Assembly: GCF_000964225.1 (NCBI RefSeq)
Contig: NZ_BAMZ01000010.1
Location: 48,699 to 112,698, forward strand
Direction: 5' to 3'
Length of the DNA stretch: 64,000 bases
DNA from: Acetobacter syzygii
GTDB lineage: Bacteria > Pseudomonadota > Alphaproteobacteria > Acetobacterales > Acetobacteraceae
Shown: piece after piece, positions 46,260 to 55,525 of the stretch
How the letters are laid out: every line of letters starts with the position of its first letter
Position numbering within the stretch: position 1 is the stretch's first letter
The notes under the pieces: model-generated
Told to the model about the DNA's origin: nothing
Seen by the model: the letters and a program-made list of their open reading frames with translations, nothing else
Databases searched by the model: none
Program-made: the position numbers and the translations under genes

Positions 46260-47026
46260 GACTGTTCAAGATCCTCCCTGCCACGCAGGGAGGATGCAAA
46301 ACAGGTTTCAACGGCTTCTATCAAGGCCCGTCCGCTGGCTTCGTCCCGTTTGGGGGCGGTAAAATCAGGTCCAAGCCGAATGCGGTAGCGCATGGGCAGT
46401 GGCGGACGTTTTAAAAAAGGCCATCCCTGCGACAGGTAGGGCGAGGCTGTTTCTATCAACACAACCTGCACATCCGCGCGCGTACGTTGGGCAATGGCGG
46501 CAAACCCCGGTTGCATGGCACCCGGTTCTGCCCCCGCGCGTGAGCGTGTTCCTTCGGGGAACAGCAGGAGCTGGCAGTTTTCCTGCAAAGCCTGAGATGC
46601 AGGGCCAATAATTTTCAACAACGTATCATGCCGCACGTAACCTGCGGTGCGCAACGTACTTCCCAAAACGCCACGTTCCCATATGGAGGCTTTGGTCACG
46701 CACACCATATGGGGCAGGGCGGAGGCCAGAATAAGACAATCCAGGCGGGAGGGATGGTTGGCAACCAGCACAAGGTTACGGCGCTGGGCAACGGTGCTAA
46801 GGGCTGCCATGTCGCAGTCCAGAATGCCTGCGGCATGGAGGTAACGTACAGCAACGCGGGCCATCATGCACAACCAGCGCCGCGCAACCCGCCTGCGCCT
46901 TACCCCATCGGGGAGAATGCGGCGGATGATGCCGGAGCCCGCATCCAGCACCACAAAGACAAGCCCCGTGACCAGCAGGGAGACATAAAAGCGCACCGAG
47001 GCGCTTATGGAGGAAAGCAGCGGCAT
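46256..47026 (-). CDS. 1-Acyl-sn-glycerol-3-phosphate acyltransferase (PlsC-like)
   Basis: A 256-residue membrane-associated acyltransferase: N-terminal hydrophobic segment (residues ~12-35), then the acyltransferase motif I NHPSRLD (Asp and His), and motif III FPEGTRS. It transfers acyl chains to lysophosphatidate or a related lipid. Last of the leftward genes after sco-like; it overlaps the convergent ppk2 by 4 bases. Confidence 0.85.
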   Translation of the reverse strand: MPLLSSISASVRFYVSLLVTGLVFVVLDAGSGIIRRILPDGVRRRRVARRWLCMMARVAVRYLHAAGILDCDMAALSTVAQRRNLVLVANHPSRLDCLILASALPHMVCVTKASIWERGVLGSTLRTAGYVRHDTLLKIIGPASQALQENCQLLLFPEGTRSRAGAEPGAMQPGFAAIAQRTRADVQVVLIETASPYLSQGWPFLKRPPLPMRYRIRLGPDFTAPKRDEASGRALIEAVETCFASSLRGREDLEQS

Positions 47027-47084
47027 GGTGGTATGGAGCGGACCTGCTGGAATATCAAACGAGAGGGTCGGGAAAAAAACGTGG

Positions 47085-47708
47085 TCAGGGAGCGGGCTGC
47101 TCGGTTGCCATTATCTGGCGCAGACTGGCTACCATAGAAGATTGGTCTGCCTTGGCGTCAATTGTGCCACGGTAGCGGGTCTGCGGGTCCATGACCACAA
47201 ACCGGGGGGACATACGCATGGCATATTCCCATTCGGGGTCGGCAACTTTTTCAACCGGTGCCTGGTATTCCTTGGCCAGATCAGCCAGTGCAAACGGGGC
47301 GGCTGTGCCTGCAACAACTCGTGGGCCTATGCTTTCGCCATACTGGCGCAGGCGTTCGGCATCATCACGGTCGGGGTCCAGACTGACAAAAATAATAACC
47401 ATGCTACGCTTGCCAGGATCCACCGCGTCCATTGCGGCGGACATGGTGTGCAGGGCGGGGGAGCAGGCATCTTCCCCGCAATGGGTGGCACCAAAGAGCA
47501 CCACCATCCAGCGGCCCTGAAAACTCTTGTCCGTCATGGTGCCGGTGGTGGAATCCATCAGGCGGAAGGAACCGCCAACCGGGTTCCCGTAGGAGTTGAG
47601 GCTAATGCTGTGTTTGAGCGCCACACTGGTGGCAACAAATGCACCGGCCCCGGCAAGGGTGAGAATACCCAGACTGATCAGGGCTACGCGTTTTCCTGCT
47701 GGGGTCAT
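47085..47708 (-). CDS. Sco1/SenC-like thioredoxin-fold protein, altered copper site
   Basis: A 207-residue membrane-anchored protein (N-terminal helix LISLGILTLAGAGAFVAT) with a Sco domain: GSFRLMDSTTG, WMVVLFGATHC, IIFVSLDPDRD, and the C-terminal FVVMDP strand. Usual Sco proteins have CxxxC and a third His ligand (HS). Here the cysteines are C77 and C82, with four residues between (CGEDAC), and the His position reads Met (RMSPRF). Copper delivery to cytochrome oxidase is the family role, but these changes make it uncertain. It starts 3 bases after the polA stop. Confidence 0.8.
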   Translation of the reverse strand: MTPAGKRVALISLGILTLAGAGAFVATSVALKHSISLNSYGNPVGGSFRLMDSTTGTMTDKSFQGRWMVVLFGATHCGEDACSPALHTMSAAMDAVDPGKRSMVIIFVSLDPDRDDAERLRQYGESIGPRVVAGTAAPFALADLAKEYQAPVEKVADPEWEYAMRMSPRFVVMDPQTRYRGTIDAKADQSSMVASLRQIMATEQPAP

Positions 47709-47711
47709 GGG

Positions 47712-50525
47712 TTAGTGTGCCTCCGCCCAGTTCTGGGCAATGCCTGTTTCTACCACCAGTGGCACGGATAGCTGTGCCGCTGCTTCCATAATTTTTTTTG
47801 CTTCAGCGGCTACCGCTTCTGCCTGAGTCTCTTCCACTTCAAACAGCAGTTCGTCATGGACCTGGAGCAACATGCGTGCCTCTCCCAGACCTGCGGCGGT
47901 CAGGGCGTGGGGCAGGCGTACCATGGCGCGTTTAATAATGTCTGCAGCGCCTCCCTGTAAGGGAGCGTTAATGGCCTGTCTTTCTGCGTATTGGCGGCGG
48001 ACAGCACTTTTTTCGTGAATGCCCGGTACGTAGCAGCGTCTGCCAAAGGGCGTTAGCACATAGCCATTGGCACGCGCTTCCTCCTTGATCCGCTCCATAT
48101 AGTCCCGAATGCCGGGGTAGCGTGCAAAATAGGCGTCTATGTAACTTCTGGCCTCGCCTGCGGGAATGCCAAGCTGTTTGCCCAGCCCAAAGGCGGAAAT
48201 ACCGTAAATAATACCAAAGTTAATGGCCTTGGCGCGGCGGCGGGTCAGGGCATCCATACCTTCGATCGGTATGTTGAACACTTCGGATGCGGTGCGGGCA
48301 TGAATGTCCTGCCCAAGTTCAAAGGCCTCGCGCAGGGTGGGAATATTGGCCACATCGGCCAGCAGCCGCAATTCGATCTGGGAATAGTCAGCCGAGATCA
48401 GCCTGCGCCCTGCGGGGGCTACAAATGCCTGACGGATGCGTGTTCCTTCTTCCGTGCGTACAGGAATGTTCTGCAGGTTGGGGTCGGAGGAAGACAGGCG
48501 ACCCGTGGTGGTTATGGCCATCTGGAAGGAGGTGTGTACGCGGCTTTCCTTGCTGGTCTGTTTAAGCAGGGAGTCCGTGTAGGTGGATTTAAGCTTGGCC
48601 AGTTGCCGCCATTCCAGCACACGGACCGGCAGGTCGTGGCCTTGGTCGGCAAGGTCCTGCAATACGGAGGAATCCGTGCTCCATGCACCTGCCTTGCCGC
48701 GTTTGCCCCCTTTAAGGCCCATCTCGTCAAACAGGATTTCGCCTAACTGGCGGGGGGAGGCAATGTTGAACTCCCGGCCAGCGGCACTGTAGATGCCCTG
48801 TTCCATGTTTTTCATGCGGCTTTCAAAATCCGCGGACAGGCGGGTCAGTTCTGCACGGTCCACCGCAATGCCACATTTTTCCATACTGGCCAGAACCTGC
48901 ACCAGCGGACGTTCGACCTGCTCGTACAGGGCCAGAGCCTTGTTGGTGCGCAGCGTGGGGTGCAGAACATGCCATAGGCGCAGGGTTACGTCCGCATCTT
49001 CTGCCGCGTAGGTGGTGGCTTTTTCCACCGGTACCTGTGCAAAGGGGATGCGGTTGCGGCCCGTGCCGGTCATGGCGTCGTACGGTATGGGGGTGTGGTT
49101 AAGGTGCAGGGCAGAGAGTTCGTCCATGCCCTGCCCATGCAGCCCCGCCGACTGGCTGTAGGAAATCAGCATCGTATCATCCACCGGGGCAATGGTGGCA
49201 TGGTCTATGCCCGCGCGGTCGAGCACCAGCAGGTCGAATTTGGCGTTCTGGAAAATTTTGAGCACACTGGCATCCACCAGCAGGGGGCGGAGCAGGTCCA
49301 GTGCCTGTGCGGTATCCAGCTGCTCCCCTGTTGGAGCCTCCAGCGTGCCTTCATGCCGGAGGGGAACGTAGCAGGCTTTGCCCGGTGCCGTAGCAAGCGA
49401 GAACCCCAGAATATTGGCCGCTAGCGGGTCCAGCCCATCGGTTTCCGTATCGACCGCACACAGGCCAGCTTCCTGTGCGGTGCTGACCCATTTTTGCAGG
49501 GCTTCTGCCGTGCGGATTGTTTCGTACCCTTCGTAGGGTGCGCTCAGCAGGTTGGCTGGGCCGGTGGCATGGGTGGGGCTGGCTGCGGCTGCGGGGGTAC
49601 TATGCCCATTTGCACTGGCATGGGCAGAGGCGCGGGCGGCACGGTGGGCATGGGCACCAGCAGGGTTGCCCATGCCCATGCGTGAGAGCACGGAGCGGAA
49701 TCCCATGCTGTCCAGCCAGTCGGCCAGTTGCAGCTTGTCCGGCTCGCGCGTGGTCAGCTCTTCTACCGGCATGGGCAGGGGCACATCTGTTGCCAGCGTG
49801 ACCAGCTGGAGCGACAGGCGTGCCGCCTGTGCATGTTCGATTAGCATATCCCGCTTTTTGGATTTTTTCATGTCCGGGGCGGCGTTCAGCACATTTTCCA
49901 GTGTGCCGAACTCGTTAATCAGGGCAGAGGCCGTTTTGGGGCCAATGCCGGGTATGCCGGGCACATTATCCGTTGGGTCGCCCATAAGAGCCTGCACATC
50001 GACCACTTTTTCGGGCGGAACACCAAACTTTTTTTCCACTTCCGCCGGGCCAATGGGGGTCTGTTTGATGGGGTCAAGCATACACACGCCGGGGCCGACA
50101 AGCTGCATCAGATCCTTGTCGGAGGAAATTATGGTGCAGGTGCCCCCCATTTTGCGAATGGCTACTGCGTAAGAGGCAATCAGGTCGTCTGCCTCCCAGC
50201 CCGGCAGTTCTATACCGGGTACGTTAAAAGCCTGCGTTGCATCGCGGATCAGGCCAAACTGGGGGCGCAGGTCCTCGGGTGGTTCGGGGCGGTGGGCTTT
50301 GTATTCGGGGTAAATATCGGAGCGGAAGGTCTGGCGGCTTGCATCAAACAGCACGGCCAGATGTGTTCCCACATGTTCGCGCAGCAGGCGGGCCAGCATA
50401 TTGGTAAAGCCATATACCGCATTGACCGGCACCCCCTCGGGGCTGGTCATGGGGGGGAGGGCATGAAAAGCGCGGAAAATAAAGCCGCTGCCATCCACAA
50501 GAACCAGATGCGGCGTGTCTGTCAT
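47712..50525 (-). CDS. polA: DNA polymerase I
   Basis: A 937-residue DNA repair polymerase. The N-terminal 5'-3' exonuclease domain opens LVLVDGSGFIFRAFHAL. The 3'-5' exonuclease domain (AVDTETDGLD, near residue 365) keeps its catalytic acids. The polymerase domain (LQNIPVRTEEGTRIRQAF, ADYSQIELRLLA, LQVHDELLFE) is at the C-terminus. A Ala/Ser/His-rich linker of ~40 residues (about 290-330) separates the first two. I chose ATG 50525 because the protein then begins with the conserved residues. Confidence 0.97.
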   Translation of the reverse strand: MTDTPHLVLVDGSGFIFRAFHALPPMTSPEGVPVNAVYGFTNMLARLLREHVGTHLAVLFDASRQTFRSDIYPEYKAHRPEPPEDLRPQFGLIRDATQAFNVPGIELPGWEADDLIASYAVAIRKMGGTCTIISSDKDLMQLVGPGVCMLDPIKQTPIGPAEVEKKFGVPPEKVVDVQALMGDPTDNVPGIPGIGPKTASALINEFGTLENVLNAAPDMKKSKKRDMLIEHAQAARLSLQLVTLATDVPLPMPVEELTTREPDKLQLADWLDSMGFRSVLSRMGMGNPAGAHAHRAARASAHASANGHSTPAAAASPTHATGPANLLSAPYEGYETIRTAEALQKWVSTAQEAGLCAVDTETDGLDPLAANILGFSLATAPGKACYVPLRHEGTLEAPTGEQLDTAQALDLLRPLLVDASVLKIFQNAKFDLLVLDRAGIDHATIAPVDDTMLISYSQSAGLHGQGMDELSALHLNHTPIPYDAMTGTGRNRIPFAQVPVEKATTYAAEDADVTLRLWHVLHPTLRTNKALALYEQVERPLVQVLASMEKCGIAVDRAELTRLSADFESRMKNMEQGIYSAAGREFNIASPRQLGEILFDEMGLKGGKRGKAGAWSTDSSVLQDLADQGHDLPVRVLEWRQLAKLKSTYTDSLLKQTSKESRVHTSFQMAITTTGRLSSSDPNLQNIPVRTEEGTRIRQAFVAPAGRRLISADYSQIELRLLADVANIPTLREAFELGQDIHARTASEVFNIPIEGMDALTRRRAKAINFGIIYGISAFGLGKQLGIPAGEARSYIDAYFARYPGIRDYMERIKEEARANGYVLTPFGRRCYVPGIHEKSAVRRQYAERQAINAPLQGGAADIIKRAMVRLPHALTAAGLGEARMLLQVHDELLFEVEETQAEAVAAEAKKIMEAAAQLSVPLVVETGIAQNWAEAH

Positions 50526-50635
50526 GGCGGGGGGACCCGTGTGCAAAAAGAGGCGAACAAAAAACCAAACATGTGTTGGGGATATGCCGCTTGGGGCGGT
50601 CTGTCCAGCATGTCGGCCTGAGAGGGGGGCTGATT

Positions 50636-50664
50636 AAAAAACACCCCAGCTTGGCCGGGGTGTT
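50636..50664 (-). terminator. Terminator of ilvE
   Basis: On the - strand a stem AACACCCC/GGGGTGTT with a 7-base loop is followed by six T. It lies 26 bases downstream of the ilvE stop and upstream of polA. Confidence 0.85.
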
Positions 50665-50689
50665 GGTCTTGGTCGATGGATGCCAGGTT

Positions 50690-51793
50690 TTAAGCGACCG
50701 TGCTGATCCAGTTGTGGGGGTCTGCTGCACGCCCGAACTGAATATCGCACAGGTTCTGGCGCAGCTTTGCCGTGACCTCACCTACCTTGTTGTTGTTGAT
50801 GATGCAGCTGTCCGTTTTGCTTTTGAACGCACCGATGGGGGAAACAACAGCAGCCGTGCCGCAGGCAAACACTTCCTTGAGTTTGCCTGACTTGGCATCG
50901 GCAAAAAGCTGGTCGAGTGCGTAGCGTTCTTCCTTTACGGTCAACCCGCTATCCCGCGCGAGGGTTAGCAGACTATCCCGCGTAATGCCGTGCAGAATGG
51001 TCCCACCGTCCAGCGGGGGGGTGAGCAGGGTGCCATCTTCAAACACCATCATCACGTTCATGCCGCCCATTTCTTCCAGCCAGCGGCGTTCTTCCGCATC
51101 CAAAAACAGGACCTGCTGGCAGTCGTGGTGTTTGCCTTCCATCTGTGCTGTCAGGCTTGCGGCATAGTTGCCACCACATTTGGCTGTGCCGGTGCCCCCG
51201 CGGGAGGCGCGCACGGTTTCGGTTTCCACCCAGACGGAAACGGGGCCTGCATCCTTGGAAAAATATTCCCCGGCAGCGCAGGCAATGACAATGAATTTGA
51301 ACTCGGATGCGGGTTTGACCCCAAGGGCCGCTTCTGTCGCAATCATGAACGGGCGGATGTAAAGCGTGCCAACATCGGGTGCGGGAACCCAGTCACGGTC
51401 AATTTTGACCAGTTGGGTTACGGCTTCCAAAAACAGGTCTTCAGGCAGTTGCGCCATGGCCATGCGTTCGGCCGATTTTTGGAACCGGCGGGCATTGGCC
51501 TCGGGGCGGAAGAGCTGCACGCCACCATTGGGGGCGCGGTAGGCCTTCATACCTTCAAAAATTTCCTGCGCGTAGTGCAGCACGGAGGCAGCGGGGTCGA
51601 GCATAAGGGGCTGGCGGGGCAGAATTTCCGCCGAATGCCAACCTCTGCCTTCCGTATAGGTGACAACAGCCATATGATCGGTAAAAGCACGGCCAAAACC
51701 GGGGTTGGCTATCAGGCTTTCACGCTCGGCGGCGGGGGTGCCATCCGTTTTGCGGGTGATCTTGAAGGCAATGTTGTCAGATGCGGTGGTCAT
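50690..51793 (-). CDS. ilvE: Branched-chain amino acid aminotransferase
   Basis: A 367-residue fold-type IV PLP enzyme interconverting Leu/Ile/Val and their keto acids. VLHYAQEIFEGMKAYR, and TGTAKCGGNYAASL with the PLP lysine, mark the eukaryote-like type of BCAT. GGAG lies upstream of ATG 51793. It has its own terminator. Confidence 0.95.
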   Translation of the reverse strand: MTTASDNIAFKITRKTDGTPAAERESLIANPGFGRAFTDHMAVVTYTEGRGWHSAEILPRQPLMLDPAASVLHYAQEIFEGMKAYRAPNGGVQLFRPEANARRFQKSAERMAMAQLPEDLFLEAVTQLVKIDRDWVPAPDVGTLYIRPFMIATEAALGVKPASEFKFIVIACAAGEYFSKDAGPVSVWVETETVRASRGGTGTAKCGGNYAASLTAQMEGKHHDCQQVLFLDAEERRWLEEMGGMNVMMVFEDGTLLTPPLDGGTILHGITRDSLLTLARDSGLTVKEERYALDQLFADAKSGKLKEVFACGTAAVVSPIGAFKSKTDSCIINNNKVGEVTAKLRQNLCDIQFGRAADPHNWISTVA

Positions 51794-52057
51794 GGGGTTC
51801 TCGCGTCTCCGCGGCGCTGGTATGGGGACCAGTGGCCTGGTTGCTCCGATATACGGTTTTTATTCTGTTGTTCAGGTACGCCAGAACGTAGCCTGACCGG
51901 ATGGTCCGGTTGTGGCCTTTCCTATCATGTTCGTGGTGTCTGTGCCAGACAGGTGCAAACTCGGGCGTATGTGGCTCGTTCCTGTGTGTTGTGCGGTACA
52001 GGCAGGGCTGCCCCTCCGTGCCGGTTGTCAGGTTTTTTTACAAGGCGTCATAAAGTA

Positions 52058-53524
52058 ATGCCCTACTCCTCCATTCGGCAGGCTTACGCAACGCTGCCCT
52101 CCCGTTTTTATGCCCGCGTAGAGGCAATGCCCGTTGCGGCGCCTCATCTGATTGCATTGAACAGGCCGCTCGCTGCGGCACTGGGGTTGGATGCCGCATG
52201 GCTGGCAGGCCCGCAGGGGCTGGCCATGCTGGCGGGGAACCAGATGCCACCGGGCGTGGCCCCCTTGGCTACGGTGTATGCCGGGCATCAGTTTGGCCAC
52301 TTCAGCCCTCGTTTGGGGGACGGTCGCGCCCTGCTGCTGGGCGATGTGCAGGACCAGCAGGGCCATGTAAGGGAGATCCAGCTCAAAGGTTCCGGCCCAA
52401 CGCCGTTTGCCCGCAGGGGGGATGGCCGGGCAGCCCTTGGCCCCGTTCTGCGCGAATACCTGCTGAGCGAGAGCATGGCCGCACTGGGCATTCCCACAAC
52501 CCGTGCCTTGGCAGCCGTGCAAACGGGTGAGCGTGTTTACCGTGAAACACCGTTACCCGGCGCCATTATGGTGCGCGTGGCCCGGAGCCATATCCGTGTT
52601 GGCACGTTCCAGTTCTTTGCCGCTACGCAGGATGTGGCGGGGTTGCGTGTTCTGGCCGACTTTGCCATTGCACGGCTTTACCCCCATGTCGCGCAGGATA
52701 CCCAGCCCTATGCTGCGTTCCTGCAGGCCGTTGTGGCAGCGCAGGCCGAGCTTGTGGCCCGGTGGATGCTGGTTGGCTTTATTCATGGTGTGATGAACAC
52801 GGATAATATGGCCATATCGGGCGAGACCATAGATTATGGCCCCTGTGCTTTTATGGATGCCTACCATCCGGCAACCGTGTTCAGCTTTATTGATGAGCGC
52901 GGGCGCTATGCCTACACCAACCAGCCGACCATAGCCCTGTGGAATCTGACCCGGCTGGCCGAAGCCCTGCTGCCCCTGCTGGCAGAGGACGAAGAGGCCG
53001 CATTGCGCAATGCCCAACAGGCGCTGGCGGGGTTTAATGCGCGTTTTCATGCGGTTTACTTTGCGGGAATGCGCGCAAAACTGGGATTGGTGGGGGAGCA
53101 GGAGACGGACGAAACCCTGTTCCAGACCCTTCTTGACCTGATGACGCAGGAAAAGGCGGACATGACCAACACGTTCCGTGGGTTAAGTCAGGCCCGCGTG
53201 TTGCAGGGGGCGGAGGCTCCCACAGGTCTGCCAGAAAGCTTTGGGCCATGGCTGACCCGGTGGCGTACCCGGCTGATGCAGGAGGGAGGGGAGGATTGGG
53301 CTGCGCGGGCGCAGGCCATGCGGCAGGTCAATCCATGCTACATTCCCCGCAACCATAAGGTGGAAGCCATGATCAGGGCCGCCGTGGAGCAGCAGGATTA
53401 CACCCGGTTCCACGAGATGCTGCACCTGCTGGCCACCCCTTATGTGGAGCAGCCGGGCATGGCGCAGTATGCCACACCACCCAGCCCGGAGGAGCAGGTC
53501 CGCTATACCTTTTGTGGCACGTAA
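52058..53524 (+). CDS. selO: Protein adenylyltransferase SelO (YdiU family)
   Basis: A 488-residue pseudokinase-fold enzyme that attaches AMP to protein Ser/Thr/Tyr, linked to redox stress. Visible are YAGHQFGHFSPRLGDGRA, IQLKGSGPTPFARRGDGRA, and HGVMNTDNMAISGETIDYGP. The C-terminus is FCGT, with Cys at the antepenultimate position, which corresponds to the selenocysteine site of animal SelO and the Cys of E. coli. The long frame upstream of 52058 is antisense to ilvE and rejected. AAGGCG lies a few bases upstream of the TAA before the ATG. Confidence 0.93.
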   Translation: MPYSSIRQAYATLPSRFYARVEAMPVAAPHLIALNRPLAAALGLDAAWLAGPQGLAMLAGNQMPPGVAPLATVYAGHQFGHFSPRLGDGRALLLGDVQDQQGHVREIQLKGSGPTPFARRGDGRAALGPVLREYLLSESMAALGIPTTRALAAVQTGERVYRETPLPGAIMVRVARSHIRVGTFQFFAATQDVAGLRVLADFAIARLYPHVAQDTQPYAAFLQAVVAAQAELVARWMLVGFIHGVMNTDNMAISGETIDYGPCAFMDAYHPATVFSFIDERGRYAYTNQPTIALWNLTRLAEALLPLLAEDEEAALRNAQQALAGFNARFHAVYFAGMRAKLGLVGEQETDETLFQTLLDLMTQEKADMTNTFRGLSQARVLQGAEAPTGLPESFGPWLTRWRTRLMQEGGEDWAARAQAMRQVNPCYIPRNHKVEAMIRAAVEQQDYTRFHEMLHLLATPYVEQPGMAQYATPPSPEEQVRYTFCGT

Positions 53525-53535
53525 GGGGGGAAGGG

Positions 53536-54324
53536 CTACACCACCCCAGTCGTGCTGATAAAATATTGCCCGTTCTGCCCCACATCCACCCGTGCATGAA
53601 TGCGGTACACGGTGCGAAGCCGGTCAGGGGTAAGAATATCCGCCGGTTTGCCGCAGGCCAGAATATGGCCATTGTGCAAAAGGCAGGCCAGATCGCACTG
53701 GTTGAGTGCGGTGTTCAGGTCATGCAGCACAAGAATGGTAACCAGATTGCGCTGTGCTGTCTCGCGCCGGAGCAGGGCCATAACGGTCTGCTGGTAATAG
53801 GGGTCCAGCGCACTAAGCGGCTCATCCAGCAGCAGGGCCTCCGGTTTGCGGCCAAGGGCCTGCGCCAGCCCCGCCAGTTGCCGTTGCCCGCCAGAGAGCG
53901 TGTGCAGGCTGTGTGTGGCCAAATGGGCAATGCCTACATGGTGCAGGCAGGTCATTGCGGCCTCTATGTTTGCGGTGCTGGTCGCACCGGATGGGCCAGT
54001 GGCGTGGCGGGCAGCCAGCATGGCATCCAGCACACTCAACCGTACGGGTTCGGGCAGGGTCTGTGGCAGGTACAGGCAGCGTTGCGCACGCTGGGCCAGT
54101 GGCAGGGTGGTAAGGTCCACCCCATCCAGCGTTATGCGGCCTGTTGCACGGAGCAGCCCGCCCATGGCGCGCAGCAGAGTGGATTTGCCGCTGCCATTGG
54201 GGCCAAGTATGGCGCAGACCGCACCGTGGGGGAATGGTCCGGCATGAACATCCACCAGCACCGGCTTGCGGCCGTAACGGACGTTTAGCTCTTTGGCGAC
54301 CAAACCTTCCGCCGGATGGGTCAA
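53536..54324 (-). CDS. ABC transporter ATP-binding protein, iron-chelate type (FecE-like)
   Basis: A 262-residue ATPase: Walker A GPNGSGKST, signature LSGGQRQLAGLAQALG, Walker B LLLDEPLSALD. It matches the FecE/HmuV group that energises siderophore, heme or cobalamin uptake. It starts with TTG 54324, overlapping the permease stop by 4 bases. Confidence 0.88.
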   Translation of the reverse strand: MTHPAEGLVAKELNVRYGRKPVLVDVHAGPFPHGAVCAILGPNGSGKSTLLRAMGGLLRATGRITLDGVDLTTLPLAQRAQRCLYLPQTLPEPVRLSVLDAMLAARHATGPSGATSTANIEAAMTCLHHVGIAHLATHSLHTLSGGQRQLAGLAQALGRKPEALLLDEPLSALDPYYQQTVMALLRRETAQRNLVTILVLHDLNTALNQCDLACLLHNGHILACGKPADILTPDRLRTVYRIHARVDVGQNGQYFISTTGVV

Positions 54325-55373
54325 GGCCGGTCCCCCTCAGCACGTAAAACAATGATGAGAAAAAACGGAATGCCCACCAGTGCGGTTACAATACCTGTGG
54401 GTACAACCACACCCGGCACAAGCTGGCGCGCCACCAGAGCCGCCATGGAAAGAATAAAGGCACCACTTAACAGGCTTGCAGGCAGGTAAAAGCGGTGGTC
54501 TTCCCCCACAAGGCGGCGGGCAATATGGGGGGCAACCAGCCCAATAAAGCCAATTACCCCAACAAAGGCCACGGCTAGTGCACATAAAAGACTAATACGC
54601 AGCAGGGCTGCACGGCGCAGGCGGGGAACATCCACACCAAGGCTTGCGGCTCGCTCCTCACCCATGCGCAGGGTTGTCAGGGGCCATGCAGCCCTGAACG
54701 AAAGCGGGACAATAAATGCCAATGCGCCAGCAAGCAGGCCAAGAGTTCCCCAGGAAGCACGGGTCAGGCTGCCAAGGGTCCAGAACACCAGATTTTGCAG
54801 GGCATCCTCGTTCGCCACAAACTGCATGAGCGCGACCAGCGCCTGAAACGAAAAAACAAGTGCGACCCCGCACAGAATAACCGTGCCCGTACCTGCATGG
54901 CGCAGCCGTATCAGCATATCCAGAATCCATACGGATAGTGCCGAGCAGACAAATGCGCTCCCTGCTATCAGCCACATGTCCGGTACGTGGGGCATGTGCC
55001 AGTCCAGCACAATGGCCAGCGATGCGCCAAAAGCCCCCGCGGCAGAAAGGCCAAGGGTAAAGGGGCTGGCCAGCGGATTGGCCAGAATGGTCTGCATTTC
55101 TGCCCCTGCCAGTCCCAGAGCCCCGCCCACGCAGGCAGCCATAAGCGCATAGGGCAGGCGGATCTGCCATACGATTAGGCTGGTCTGCTCATCCACGCTG
55201 GAAGGGGCAAAAACCGTGCGCAGTATGGTGGCAGGGGACAACCCCGCAGGCCCCACGGCGCAGTCAGCCAGAATGGAGAGAACCAGCGCCACACCCAGCG
55301 CACCCAGCACAAGGCTGCGGTGGCGCATGGCGGTCTGGTAGCTTTGCACAAGGGCGGCGTGGTGGAGGGTCAT
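54321..55373 (-). CDS. FecCD-family iron-chelate permease
   Basis: A 350-residue permease with about ten membrane segments and the conserved GALGLAGAEMQTILANPLASPFTLG loop and the FIGLVAPHIARRLVGEDHR coupling motif. No substrate-binding protein gene lies in the window next to it. It is translationally coupled to the ATPase gene. Confidence 0.9.
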   Translation of the reverse strand: MTLHHAALVQSYQTAMRHRSLVLGALGVALVLSILADCAVGPAGLSPATILRTVFAPSSVDEQTSLIVWQIRLPYALMAACVGGALGLAGAEMQTILANPLASPFTLGLSAAGAFGASLAIVLDWHMPHVPDMWLIAGSAFVCSALSVWILDMLIRLRHAGTGTVILCGVALVFSFQALVALMQFVANEDALQNLVFWTLGSLTRASWGTLGLLAGALAFIVPLSFRAAWPLTTLRMGEERAASLGVDVPRLRRAALLRISLLCALAVAFVGVIGFIGLVAPHIARRLVGEDHRFYLPASLLSGAFILSMAALVARQLVPGVVVPTGIVTALVGIPFFLIIVLRAEGDRP

Positions 55374-55525
55374 GGTCGCGCACTATCCCGCCGTATATGG
55401 ATCAGGGCAAGGGGCTTGGTGGACTGTGGGGGCAAATGCCATACGCCTCTGGCTTGACGCCTGCCCTATGAGCGGGCTTTGTAAGCGCACTTCCACCCCA
55501 TGAGCGTGAGTGAGACAGACGGGTT

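Noticed and set aside
50990..52057. Extension of the selO frame 356 codons upstream
   Set aside because: It lies antisense to ilvE and has no SelO similarity. The real N-terminus starts at ATG 52058.
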